DNA from: Clitopilus passeckerianus
Lineage: Eukaryota; Basidiomycota; Agaricomycetes; Agaricales; Entolomataceae
Direction: 5' to 3'
Assembly: GCA_944990035.1 (NCBI GenBank)
Contig: CALYLX010000088.1
Span: 1 to 64,000, forward strand
DNA length: 64,000 nucleotides
Under the pieces are notes generated by a model. The model had not been told where the DNA came from and did not search any database. It worked only from the letters and a program-made list of their open reading frames with translations. This document shows, in pieces, positions 35,092 to 46,819 of this stretch. A program made the position numbers and the translations under genes. Within the stretch, counting starts at the first letter, position 1. The number at the start of each line of letters is the position of its first letter.

Positions 35092-36883
35092 TCAATACGG
35101 GGGGAAGAATTGTGGACGATGGGGTCTTGGAGTCGTAGATATAGCGACCTGATTTGCGCCTGTAAGAGGATTGCCCAAGTAAACCTTCCCACTAACAGCA
35201 CCAGCTTCCTTGGGGCCTTTACTCTTCTTCTTCTTCGACTGTCCGTTGGCGTGGACCTCCCCTGGCTCAACCTCTGCATGATTTCGTTTCTTCCCAGTGT
35301 TCCCTTTCTGAGTCTGCTGCTGTTCGGTCTTCCACCAGGTCACGTAGCCCACTGGAGGTGGGCCCTCAGCGAACTGGATACATTCGACAAGGCCGTCTTT
35401 TGCAGCAAGATAAGCGACTGCGACTTTGGCGTTCCCTTTGCTGACGTGCTCCGTTCCTACTATCCAGCGATGCTCGATGGGGCTTGCGTGGGGCCGTGTG
35501 TAATAGAGAACAAGAGTCGCTCCCCAGGCTATCCAAAGGGAACTTCAGTATGATGCATGAAAGTCATGTTTGAGAATCCCTTACCACCATTGTTGTAGTT
35601 GTAGTCATATTCCATACGCGCTTGAGGGTACTTTTGGAGTAATTGGGACAGAAATGGGTAGAGACGGTGAATGCAGAAAGTCTTCTGGTGTTCATCAACC
35701 TTACTGGCCGCTGTGTTTTGCACCTTTTTGAGATGGGTTTTGAGCCCTCTCGACAAAGCTATCAGAGCGGCGGCAGATTTGGCGTGTTGGTGGGAAGCGA
35801 AGCGTGCGTCTGCAAGGTATGATAAGACTTCACCCTCTCGCTCAAGTCGTAAGAGACAGCCGTGAACTAAGCAGAAACTACGTCAACAGTCAAAAAGTGG
35901 ATATGGGGTCTGGGAAACTCACAAACACCTCCGTTTTCTTCTCTTCTCCAGTAGAATTCCTTCATTCCCATTCCAGACCCTTTGGCAGTCCCTATCGTTT
36001 TGTACAGGTATGCGGAAGGTGGAATTTTCCCAAGCAAGCCATCTTTCAACCCCAAGTCGGGCTTCGGCAGTTGGTCATTGAAGGCTTGCACTGAAAGTGG
36101 CTCTTCCGGAAGAGCGACAGGCAGATTTGGAAGAGTGCCTTTGGAGCGCACTGGTGCTGAAAGGTTTGCTGGTTTTGCAGAAGCAATCTTCTTGAGTATC
36201 CCGGCTTTGAGTGCGGTATCCGAGCAAGCCGCTTGTGCTTGTCGAGAGTTCTGGTAAACAGCATCCGTAGAATATGTTTCCAGAGGCCAGTCACGTCCAG
36301 GTATCAGAATTTCAAGCGCAGCGCCATAAGTACCTGTTGTCGGTGAAGGCATTAGTGAGGAAGGAACGTAAGAGTAGAAATGTTGCCTACGGTCTTTGTC
36401 GTCGCGGGTTGTCCTGTCCTTCATGGTGTAGACTTGCCACCGCGCCGTAGCTCCCGCGGCTATATTTGTTAGACATGCGTCACGGATTGTTCTTGATGAG
36501 GGGTCTAGTTCCTCCTCCTCACGTTGGACTTCTGGCTCCTCTGCTATGGCTTCTTCCACTATCGAATCCGGCGGGTAAAGGAGAGATACCGTTCCGTCCT
36601 CCAGGCCCATCTCAGCCTTCTCCATGGTCAGAGACTGCTGCGAGAAGTCCTCTTCATCATTCGGAACGGTTGCACCAGGAGGTGTTGTACTTCTGCTTCC
36701 GCCGGTTTCCAGACTTGGCGGTGGTGCTTCGATCACCAATCCTAGTGGGCCTGTTTCGAGTTGGGATTGTTCACTAGCCCAGGTTTTGGATACAGACAAG
36801 AATTCATCGATACTCAGCGCCCCATGCGCGCGTAGATTGGCTCTGACCTGGTCGAACAGCGTCAAGGTGTCGGTGAAAGCCAT
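35092..36883 (-). CDS. Protein with three dsRNA-binding-like segments
   Basis: ATG 36883 (MAFTDTLTLFDQ); stop at 35092. Introns by inspection: a likely one near 36390-36330, 35922-35867, and one near 35590-35535 that joins NNG to WGATLVLYY. After a proline/acid-rich head come three segments with a dsRBD-like order of a beta strand pair and an Ala-rich helix: TYGAALEILIPG with SRQAQAACSDTALKAGILKKI; CLLRLEREGEVLSYLADARF with SHQHAKSAAALIALSRGLK; and WGATLVLYYTRPH with GNAKVAVAYLAAKDGLVECI. The C-terminus is basic (KKKKSKGPK). RNA binding is an inference from the repeated pattern; no catalytic domain is visible. The family is not named to my knowledge. Confidence 0.6.
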
Positions 36884-37260
36884 GCCATCACGGGCTCCGA
36901 AAGGAGGCGCTCAAACAGCAACGCGTTGTTTGGCAACATCTTCTGATCTAAGCAATAGATTAGATCTGGCTGTTAGTGGCTGAGCGAAGTTCAGCGCCTG
37001 CCAGGCGAGACTGGTAAGTACGCCAGGCTTTCGTCGGTCTCCAACCTTCATTCGTAGAACATCTTTTATTGCTTGAACAAGGACCGATAACAACGGATAC
37101 CAAAAGAAATCATCAAAATGTGTACAGATACCGTGCAGATATCGTAGTAAGGGATAGAAATATCAAACAACAAGGAAGTCAAAAAAGTAGTCGAAAGCGT
37201 CAGTATGAAAACAGTTTGAAGTGCAGAGTAGATGGTCGGGTGTCACTGTATTGACTTCAT
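36884..37260. other. Short intergenic stretch
   Basis: Contains the promoter of the dsRNA-binding-like gene and the 3' flank of the next leftward gene; no gene seen. Confidence 0.45.
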
Positions 37261-38103
37261 TTAGATGTGGAGGAAGGCACAGACTTTGACGAGGGCGACG
37301 AGGTGGAGGTCGGCAACGAGCCCAACGACTAACTTGATGGCAATGACAAGGAGGGCGGTGAGGCCGAGGATGAGGGAGGCGCAGAGCTGTAAGAAAGCAG
37401 TGAGGGAGACGCTATATGTTCTTTTAGTACCTATATTAGCATTGGGGAGAGAAATAATTACGCACTCGACTTTAGCGCAAGCATCGAGGACAAGGTGGAG
37501 GTCGACGGAGACACAGGCGTTGATGCAGAGCTTGAGACAAGCGGTGATAGTCTGGAGGCGGGTTCAGATTGAATGCGAAGACGTGGATGTAATCGCGGAA
37601 TACGTACAACGATGAGTGTAACACACAAGTTGACGAAGACAGTAATGGTGACAGTGAGAATGAGGGTTATACCAAGGCCAGCAATGGCCTTAATTTGGGA
37701 AATACAGAGGTCAATAGCCGCCTTGATCTGGAGAACAATGGTGACGAGAATGTTGACATCGACCTTGACAGTCCCCTTGACGGTGATGTCGAGGAGATGA
37801 TTGTGAATGCCGTTGAGAGTCCCCTGGCAAGTCTTGACGGCATCGTTGACGGTAGAGACTTTGCGGGGGACAAAGGCCTCGCGTTTAACTGGGATGACCT
37901 CCTCTGTACTTCATGTCAGCGAACGCATTAAGCTAAGCAGCCGTTGCATTCTTACCCATCATGGGAGCTACACCACGAGCTAAGATGGGAGTGACGGAAT
38001 CACCGCGGGCCACAAGACCAGCTTCTCCAGAGGCGGGAGAAGGTAGGGCGAGGGCGGCGAAGGCAGCAACGCCGAGAACGAAAAGAGACTTGAGAGAAGG
38101 CAT
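37261..38103 (-). CDS. Secreted hydrophobic cysteine-containing protein (about 226 aa)
   Basis: ATG 38103, TAA 37263-37261, four exons; first intron 37955-37904, the others near 37617-37560 and 37430-37390. The start MPSLKSLFVLGVAAFAALAL is a typical signal peptide. A spacer with RG and ARG sites follows, then a dibasic KR near residue 56-57 that Kex2-type proteases could cut. The remaining 165 residues are dominated by repeated Leu/Val/Ile-rich amphipathic or membrane-like segments, each carrying one or two Cys (LCISQIKAIAG, VFVNLCVTLIV, TACLKLCINACVSVDLHL, FLQLCASLILGLTALLVIA). Nine cysteines lie in the mature part. It could be a membrane-seeking or surface protein; I know no named family. 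The exon plan and repeated Cys-hydrophobic units recall fungal small secreted proteins. Confidence 0.65.
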
Positions 38104-40239
38104 GGCAAAAGTAAAGGCAGGAGGAGGTGAGAAGCAAAGGAGTTCACAAATGCAGATACGACTGTGAGTCGATGAGGACTACAGTAAAGGTTCAAGTCTT
38201 TAATAGGCAGAGAACTTGCTGTAAGGCTGAATTTGGTAGACACTGAGCTCATAGAACGTGACGACATGGTTCAGAATCGTTTCGCTCATCGTTCTACGCG
38301 TGTTATCGAGTCCCTGAACATCATGGTTGTGGAGTGGGATGCAGTAGGCCATTCAATTGAAAGCATTTGTCGAGTGTTGTCAGGACCCGACATACTCGAA
38401 GGGGAAGAATGTCTCCTGATATGACATGCGCTGTGAATTCTTCGCGGCAACGAGCTCAGAGATCGAGGATGGAGGCAAAGGTTTGATTTGATTGGATCAT
38501 TTGCGGCCTTAAACGCAACCCTCCACAAACGCGGTCAGACTTCTGTCATCCGTCTAAATGCAAAAGGCGTTTGCGACGCAAATGGCCTATCTTGTTCTTT
38601 TGAGGATACAGGGCGGAGTGTAAGAGTGTCAGTCCACTCCTCAGCTGTCATTCAGTGCTGACACTCAGCAGAACTTCGCTTGCAAATGACTTCTGACCAC
38701 TTTCTGTGAACAGTTGATAATTTAGCTGCCTCCAATTTCCCACTGAACACAGTCGTATATTCTTTAGGCTTCTCTTGATACCTTCACAAACTGGGCTTTT
38801 CTTCTTTCCCCGGATCTACGGCCAAGTCTTCTAGCAGTGACCCCATCGGACGATCGAATTCCTTTTTGCTCAACACCGCTCACCCGAGTTAGAGATGTCG
38901 ATAAATGACATACACCTCTTGGAGCCCCCTTAATGTGGAGAGGATATTCTTGAAAATCCTGTCAACGATAATCAAATTCCCTGGGATCGTATTCGAACTC
39001 ATACGATACTTTTTCTAAGATATTTTTTCGACGTTCTGCCCTCTCCATCCCTCAGAGGGCCTTACGCCGGAAAGTAATGACTTGATTCTGTCACCTACCT
39101 CTATGAGTTGAATCTATGGTTAGGGCGCAGTCCATCTATCCAGCTCTAGCTAAGTACAAGAGGACGCCTATCAAAATTCACACCCGGATCTGCCTCATGC
39201 ATCGAAAGGAACTCAGACTGACATCAAAAACCTCTTAATGAATAGCGGCGATCGGTGGAAAAGGCACGATACAATGCCATGTTCTAGAAATACTAGGCGC
39301 CATAGAATTGAGTGCCGAACACAGTTTGTAATTACGGGACGAGATATATCGTACCACCGGCAGCAAATCCTCTGAAATCGAAAAATCCCTTCAGGCTCTT
39401 TGGAGGGCTTCCAAAGTCTATCTGTCGTACGCAACGGAAATTATGGAATAAAGACGTTCGTTGAAGATACTGATAGCCGGAGACGTTCCATCCGCTAGGG
39501 CGCCCCTACGTATGGATTTCCCTTCGATCATATCTGGTGGATCACTCCAAGTACAGGTACCAACTGTAAGTCTCCGAACCCTCCGTCATTGTGATGATCG
39601 ACAGACGTTGGTATTACCTCTTCTGGTCGCCGCCCATATTGACTCTGCCTCATTTTTTCCTCCTGGCAAGCCTTATTCTTCCCATAGTGAGCACGCCACC
39701 ACGACTGCTATGATGACCTTGTCCGTTTTCAGACTCATGCGGTTATTCACTCGTGAGCTGTTGTAGTATGTCATACCTCGACGGACTCTTTTCTACGGCG
39801 TCTACACTCCAGTACTGTTTGGAAACGTAACGGTGCTCCAATAAAACCCTGCAAGATATGATCAGAACGATGTTGAGAAATCTGTACTTCACGTCGATCA
39901 CCCAATTATGCGCCACTGTCAAACTGTTACTGAGGTTCGCGCGTGTGTATGGGTTGGGTGAGGATACCAGACTACCATTCTCATTATCATCGCTATCCAA
40001 AAAGTAGAGGGGGAGGTAGCGCTACAGGCTACACCTAACTGACATAGTATCACGAATTCCACTCGGAGGAGCCTGAAAGCTAGTCGCGGTGGAAAAGAAC
40101 GACATCAAAGGGAGGGTCCAATGTCCAAAAATAATAAAATAAATACGAATACAGGTCATGCAATGCCAGGTATCAAGAGAGGGTGTCGACGTATCGTGCG
40201 GGGTATGGATCAAACAAGACAAACGTAAAGAACAATCAT
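38104..40239. other. Gene-poor stretch of 2.1 kb
   Basis: Promoter of the secreted-protein gene at the left. Otherwise only short frames on both strands without motifs; no RNA gene or terminal repeats recognised. Confidence 0.4.
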
Positions 40240-42575
40240 TTAGGCAGCGTAGGTCTGATAACTAGGCGGTCTGCCAGAAGGTGAGAGCGTCCGTGATGGA
40301 TGTGCCTGCTGCCTTTGTGTTTGGCCCTGCCCTTGTCCTGGCTGTTGTTGCGAGGGTGCTGGGGATCGGTGTGTCGGTGCCGTATCATAAGGGTTTGGTA
40401 TATCGTCCTCCAGTGGGTCCGGACTGCTGCTCAGAGCAGTCCTATATGAAGCGTCCGTCGCTTCCTGTGCGTGCCCTCCTGTCCGCCCTCCAATGTGTGT
40501 AGCACCCTGGTTTGCATGTACCGGCGTAGGTGCAGCAAATGGCGGTATGGGTGACTGACCATCTGCTGACAGCCCGTGGGTTGGAGTTCGCATCGTCACC
40601 GTCTGTGCCTGTGTCGGTGTCTGCTGATTTGCGTTAGAGCCCGACCCCTGCCACGATACAAACTGCGTCTGCGTCGGTGTCTGCGCCATGTTAACATGTT
40701 CCTGCTGCTGCTGATCCGTATGCCTCCTCCGTTCATTGTCGTGATGATGATCCTGCGGTTCCACAGCTGACGAAACTCCCGCTGCATCCATCAACCCGCC
40801 ATACGGATTCTGGTTCCTCAACGTCTCTACACTCTGCCTCCCGTCCTCTCCAGATGAATCACTGCCTTGCCTCTTCACCCCCGCATAATATCCTCCGTAA
40901 GCATCTGGCCGAGCATGTTCCATAGGCTTCATATTCATCATATCCCACCCAACCTCATCTGTGCTCTCTTGCGCACGATGGCCGTGTCCGTGTCCACTGT
41001 ATTCATAAGGGTTGGGGTAGCCAGCACCCGCAGGACGGGCAGCCTGTGGCTGTGGGGCGTAGATATTCGTGTGGGTGGGCTTGAGTGGGATAGCAGTGGT
41101 ACTTTGACCTGGTGAGGAGCCATTGAATGTGAGAGTGGTCTCAGAGGCGAAGGCGTTGGTGTAGGGTGTTGGCGAGCTGGTATCTGGACCATCGGAGACA
41201 GCCCATGCCCTTGCGAGTTTTGCTTGCCTACAGGTACCAGCAGTCAGTCAGTTCCTTTGCGCGTGGAATGTATGAGTGAAATAAACCCACCTTGCCTTCC
41301 TCCTCTCGTAGATAACCTCAGGCTTCACCTTGTTCATCTGCCGGTAGATGTACCACATTGCCACGACCGTAATCACAAACGTGATTGCCAGGACGACGTC
41401 ACTTATAATTCTGCTCTTTGTGTCCTTCACGCCTGAATCTGATTGTTCAAGGATGACACCCAAGTAGACAGTAATGAACTGTTTGGGCATGGACAGGATG
41501 GCAGCTAGCGAGAAGACGATAATGCCCATGCCGCATGTTGAAAAGACAGCGGTTGTGACTGGATAGGCAGATAGTCAGTGGTTTAGCTAGGTGCAAGAAA
41601 CAAAGAGACGAACAGTGTCCGGGAATAGCACTCAACCTAGCAATCAGCGCAATCTTGAACCCTCCGTCTCTAACCACCTTCGCGAGGCAAGCATATGTGA
41701 TTTTTGTCCTTTCAAGCTTTTCACCTCGCGAGCGACAGCAGTATTTGAAAGCGCTAAAGAAAGCCCGAGTTAGGTTATACCAGAAGACATCATAAGGGAC
41801 ACATACTAGAAATTCCCAACTTCGCCCAAGAATGTCCCTGCAGATACGATGGCGAAGCCAATCCAAAGGCCCCATACAAGGCCACACAGGATAGCAACGA
41901 TTTCATGACCAAAGAGCTAAACGTAACGTCGTATCAGAACATAGGTAGCGAAAGGATAGATCGGAAATCACGCACTGGAGGGAATGAGATGACGAAGAGC
42001 ACCCCAATGGGTACCAGCCAGCCGAGCTTCAGGTCGTGAAGCCACCTCGTCACTGGGGTCAACCAGTGGACGATTTGTTTATGATAGAGAGTGACAAGGG
42101 CGGTGAGGACGAGGATAACGACGAGTATAACATAGTACCCTGCACAGTGGAAGAATCGTAGTCAGGACCCAAAATACATGCATGATTCATAAAAATAAAA
42201 GCATGCAATGGGCTGGTACGGCGAAGGCCACTCCAGCATTCATTTGCGGGTGAATGAACACAAATACTCACATAACCACTCCCTCCTTATCCAGAACCTC
42301 CACGAACTAATCGTCTTCCAGTCAATTGCGCCCGTCGCCAACTCTTTGGCCTCACTTGGCGTTGGGCTTGGTGTTCTTGCCACCATCCTCCGGCGTTCTT
42401 GTTCTGATTCTGGGCCCGCAGGTGGTGTGATTGGCTTCCCGTATCCAGCCTGCCCAGCGCTCAGGTAGTTACTGCTGTCATTATTCTGTGGCGGGTATGG
42501 ATATTTTGAATTTGGCCCGACCTCGAGGTCAAGATTTTGCGGGGCTGGAGGGTAGCCTACCGAGTAGGTTGCCAT
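40240..42575 (-). CDS. TVP38: Tvp38/TMEM64 (VTT-domain) membrane protein
   Basis: ATG 42575 (MATYSVGYPP), stop at 40242-40240. A proline-rich cytosolic head of about 100 residues is followed by a helix (YYVILVVILVLTALVTLY), the VTT domain with GWLVPIGVLFVISFPP, AILCGLVWGLWIGFAIVS, AGTFLGEVGNF, YAFKYCCRSR and ALIARLSAIPGH, then a final helix and a long disordered Gln/Pro/His-rich tail of over 300 residues. Tvp38 proteins lie in Golgi membranes and belong to the VTT superfamily with DedA-like lipid scramblases. The long tail is much larger than in yeast Tvp38. About five introns, for example one joining REWL to YYVIL. No frame breaks. Gene symbol by family only. Confidence 0.85.
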
Positions 42576-43783
42576 TCTTGGTATTCGGCGTTGGTGGAAT
42601 TACACGCGGTTGGTTCAAGTTCGTCGGCGCAATTAAATACAGGTGGCACCGTCGTCGTGGGTAACGAAAGAAAGACACTAAGCTTGGCCCAGCCGAGTGA
42701 GTGGAGTGGTCGTCGTCGTGAAGCTCAAGGTTTGTTCCACTGGTTGCACTGTCCGCCCGCAGCCTCGGGACTTCAATCAGTTCCCACAATAGTGGCACTG
42801 CCATTCTGTCGGTCACCACACGCCTTCATACCCAGGATTTCATGTAGATTATTGTCATGTTTGAAATGGAATGCGGAAGACTCCAGGCAAGTAGATGCAG
42901 ATAATCGAGCGACAGACTCTCATGAAGCGTTCCCCGCACCCAGCGTACCTGACCATGGCGACCATATTTCTGTAAATTACGGATCAATTTTTGGCAAGGG
43001 GTGGCAACTATTTTTATTCTCGATGAGAGCTTGAAGGCTATGTCGCGCTGCTCAGGTCGTCGCCGAGATAAGCCACCTTCAGTCAGAATCAGTCTGGACT
43101 GTGATTGTGTTTCGAAAGGTTATTTAAACCGTTTATTTTCAAGTTTGTTGTGCAGAGATTGTGGAAGAACGTTCTGACTTGTTATAACAGAAGTTAGTAA
43201 TTACTCATTATCTGCGTTTGAAAGCAACCGTTATGCATGTCAGAAGGAAATGAACATATGTCCACCTGTGGCCCCTTCGTGTCAGGAGTTTTGCCTCTTT
43301 GAGGAGGTGCTAAAGTCGTCCCATCTATTTTTGCTTCAGTAACTCCAGGTTTTCATGTAGCTTTCATCAGCTTGCACCCGTCGATGCCCACTTGAATAAT
43401 GCCCACTTTGTCTTTTTCAATAGGATCGGCTCTCGCAACCAGGTTTGCCTTTCAGCTGAAAACCAAACACCGCCGATCCAGCAGACCGCAGCCAGAACCC
43501 TGAGCGCTTCATGCCGACCATCAGCGGACATCATGATGGAAACCCGTTTAGGAAACATGTCCTCCGAGAAAATCTCGCTAAGCCTTTGTTGGCGCTGCCT
43601 GTGTGTGATCTCATGCAAACCGAAGAGAATAATTCCATATATATGATTTACGGGTGCAGAACAGGCTTGTCTTCGCTCCAGTCCAGCTTGGCTTGGTTGT
43701 GTGAACGCTCGCTGCCTTCTACTCTCTCTCTGCGCAGCTGCAACCCCTAGGCCGTTGACTAAGGCTCCTAATTTCGTCACAGG
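42576..43783. other. Divergent intergenic region
   Basis: Lies between the leftward VTT gene and the rightward mpaB-like gene, so it holds both promoters. An open frame at 42537-43034 overlaps the VTT start and has no recognised motif. Confidence 0.45.
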
Positions 43784-45803
43784 ATGCCTTTCAACTTGCC
43801 AACAGCGTTTCCAACGAGCGTGTCAACTCCAGGTGTGATAGGCATCGCAGTAGTCTGCTATCTGACCGTCTGCCGTGCTCTCCGCTGGAGGAGATACAAT
43901 GCAATTCACAAGAAGTACGCTCACAAATGGGACTCTGAGAAGAATGCTTTGAGACCTGGGCAAGAGCTTACACCGGAGGAAGCACAGGAAATCATTCTGG
44001 TCGGTATATTGTATGATATGCCGATGCTGATGAACTATTCTCTGGCTTTTGCTCTGTTCAAGACGTATGCCATTGTGAGTTTATTCATTTTATTTTCTCA
44101 GACGCTAGTTGACTGACGGCCTTCGAATGGTTTAGCCCTCCATTTCCGGCCTACTTCTAAAGACCAAGGAACTAGGGAGTCAAGAAATGGTCGCGAAGCG
44201 ATATATCGATGTCCGTTTACTCTTCAACGTCTCCTCTTTACGTTTCCCCTGACATTCTCCCCTCTCCTCAGACTGAGCTTCTGATTGGTGAGTCACCAGT
44301 TCGACCAACCACGTCTCCCGAGTTGCTCATTATTCTTCCTGTCGTTCGACCGAATAGCCACATGGATAGGCTGCCCGCTTTCAGGCTTCTTCCCATCCTC
44401 GAATCCCTATTCTATCAAAGGGGAACCCAGTGAAACCACTCCGCTCAAGGGTGAACAAGCACCGGACCCAAGAGCCAACATTGCGATTGCAAGGACGAAT
44501 TGGTTGCATTCGAAGTACAAGATCGTATGTATCCTTTTCCTGCTCGACTATTCTATGCTTTCTCCGCCGGTGTTCTGATTCGCTGTCGCTAATTGATTTA
44601 TCTTATGATTGACAGAAAAATGATGATTATTTGTATACGCTAGCGCTGTTCATCCTCGAGCCAATCGTACGTCTCCTTTCTTCCACTCCATTGCGAAAAC
44701 ACATGAACGTGTTTCTGTCTAGACATGGACCTCAAAATTCGGCTGGCGTGCCCTTTCCCCTCTCGAACAATACTCCTTGTACACCTACTGGTTGGAGATC
44801 AGTAAACGGATGAAGATTCAGGATGTTCCCGAGACACTGGAAGAGTTGAAGGCTTGGAGCAAGGTTTGTCCATTCCACTTCGCCCTCTCGTTATCTCCTG
44901 AACTAAGAAGAACTCTTGTAAACCCCAGAACTATGAAGTCCAATACATGGTTCCTGCCGATTCCAATCACTCGGTCGCCTGTCTGACTACAGAGGAACTC
45001 TTGTTCGGTGTTCCGGATGTGCTGGGTATCAAGTCGTTCTGCAGGAGGATTACGGTTTGTTTGCTGGACGACATTGTCAGAGAAGCTATGTTGTGCGTAC
45101 TCCATCATCTCCGAATCCCCTTTTCCCGCCTGATTTCGGTTTATCTCACAGGTACAAGGCACAACCCAAGATCCTGCACCTCATCACCAACGCTACACTC
45201 CACTCTGTGAGCTTTGTCCAAGGATACCTCTGTCCACCAAGGAGGCACCCCAACTTCATTGTGGACCTGCGGGCAAAACCCAAGGACGCCTGTCCGTATG
45301 CCATCCCTACTCGGTTAGTCTGCTCAATTCCTTCACATCCTGCATCTTCGTCCATTTCCCCTCAAAAGGGGTCCTTGGCAGAGGAACCGAGAACTAACCC
45401 ATTCAAATAGGTTCCCTTCAAGGCCGTGGTATAAGCCCGAAGGTAAAAGGTTGGGTTACATCCGCGACAAGCTCATGGTCTGGACCGGACTGTACGAGGA
45501 GATGCCTGCATCTCGGTTGAACGCAGGCGGGTATAGATTGGAAACTACCGTATGTTATTCCATCTTTGCAACTCCCTTTTGAAATCTGACTGGATAACCC
45601 ACTTTCCTTCCTTGTGTATAGGGCCCTTTAATGTTTGAGAAATGTAATTATATTCATTTGAATAGTGTTAATGGCTATACTGACGGGAATGACTTTCAGC
45701 TGGACGTGAAGAGGTTATCAGAGCTGCTGAGGAGATGTTGGGATGCCCCGTGTCCGGGGTGTGGTCCGGATTTAAGGATGCGGATGCGAAGAAGAGTGTT
45801 TAG
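43784..45803 (+). CDS. mpaB/DUF2236 oxygenase-like protein, copy 1
   Basis: ATG 43784 to TAG 45801-45803, about eleven exons. An N-terminal hydrophobic anchor (GVIGIAVVCYLTVCRAL) precedes WRRYNAIHKKY, the conserved TPEEAQEIILVGILYDMPML and FALFKTYAI joined to PSISGLL, then VAKRYID, ARTNWLHSKYKI, TWTSKFGWRALSPLEQYS, WLEISKRMKI, LFGVPDVLG and a tail SGVWSGFKDAD. This is the ER-bound oxygenase mpaB / rubber-oxygenase-type domain (DUF2236). In mycophenolic-acid fungi MpaB' cleaves a farnesyl chain; the bacterial relative Lcp uses haem. The substrate here is unknown. The downstream neighbour is a close paralogue with the same exon borders. Confidence 0.85.
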
Positions 45804-46759
45804 TTGATTCTGGTGCTGTTTCCTTTGTTATAGCCCATTCTATCTAGCCATATCAGTTTGTCGGAAATACTAACAGATTTAGTGTCACCTCCACAAACAA
45901 TGAACTTCTATTGTCCATACAGTCATGATCGTCTCATATTCATCTAGACAGCAAAGCTTTAAACACGTCCAATGCAGGCCAAACAAGCCCCGGGCTGGAA
46001 GATTGGTAAACTTACAAACTCAGACGTATCAGGAACCGAGCAAGGAACAACGAGATCGTACGAAATTTACTCACTTTCCCCGTACCTTGCTCATCGACCG
46101 TTCCGACTTTCAGGGAGAATACTCGAAGGGAAGAGTCTTCGTCAACAAGAATTGCAAGGATTACTTCAGCCAGTTAAGATCTCGCCCATATCATATCGTT
46201 CGAACAAAACGTGGACTGATTGCGTTTGCCGTTCCGCATCTTCGCTTCCCAAATCTCCACGATGTATTCTAGACGTCAGAAATGGAGCGGAATCTTGCTG
46301 GGTTATCTCTGGTGCTGGATCCAGGCTGTAATTCTTCATTACTAGCTGGCCTCGTGTTTTCTGAAGGTAAGAAGATGGCTGCAGTTGACACTCATCTGTG
46401 CTGATTTGAGCCAGGGCTTTCCCGATGAATTCTGTCAGTTCCTGCTTGTGATAGCTCTAACCATGCTACAGCGCAAGCTTGTTTGAAACTGCTCAACGGG
46501 CCTCGCTTCGGCAGATTAATAACGGTCAAACCTAATCAGCATTATGGACGCCAAATTTCGCCAATTATTCGGCTAGACCAAGAGTTCCCGCTGCCTCGAT
46601 GCCGTGCCTTCAGTTTCCAAGTAATCAAACTTCCAACTCTGGCCACGACCTTGGCCGAGGGTTCCGAACGACGGTTAATCTTGAAGCACTGATGAATATG
46701 AGCTGTCAGCTTCACTTCCGACAGTCACCACGTTCTCGGTGCAGATAATAGCCACGTCC
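45804..46759 (+). other. Spacer between the tandem mpaB-like genes
   Basis: About 1 kb with a 115-codon frame at 45925-46272 and another overlapping it; neither resembles the flanking genes or any family I know. Confidence 0.4.
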
Positions 46760-46767
46760 TATAAAAA
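46760..46767 (+). promoter_or_regulatory. TATA box of mpaB-like copy 2
   Basis: TATAAAAA lies 52 bases before the ATG at 46820, a plausible distance for a fungal core promoter. Confidence 0.5.
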
Positions 46768-46819
46768 TTCAAGCTAGGACCCACGTCGACGCTATCGTAG
46801 CTCACTGTTCAATCCAAGG

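Noticed and set aside
37265..37931. Plus-strand frames over the secreted-protein gene
   Set aside because: Lie opposite the well-spliced minus-strand gene with a clear signal peptide.
38980..39010. tRNA-like B-box (GTTCGAATAC on minus)
   Set aside because: The flanking bases do not form an acceptor stem or an A-box at the right distance.
43367..43780. Minus-strand 137-codon frame before the mpaB-like gene
   Set aside because: No family resemblance and it lies in the promoter of that gene.
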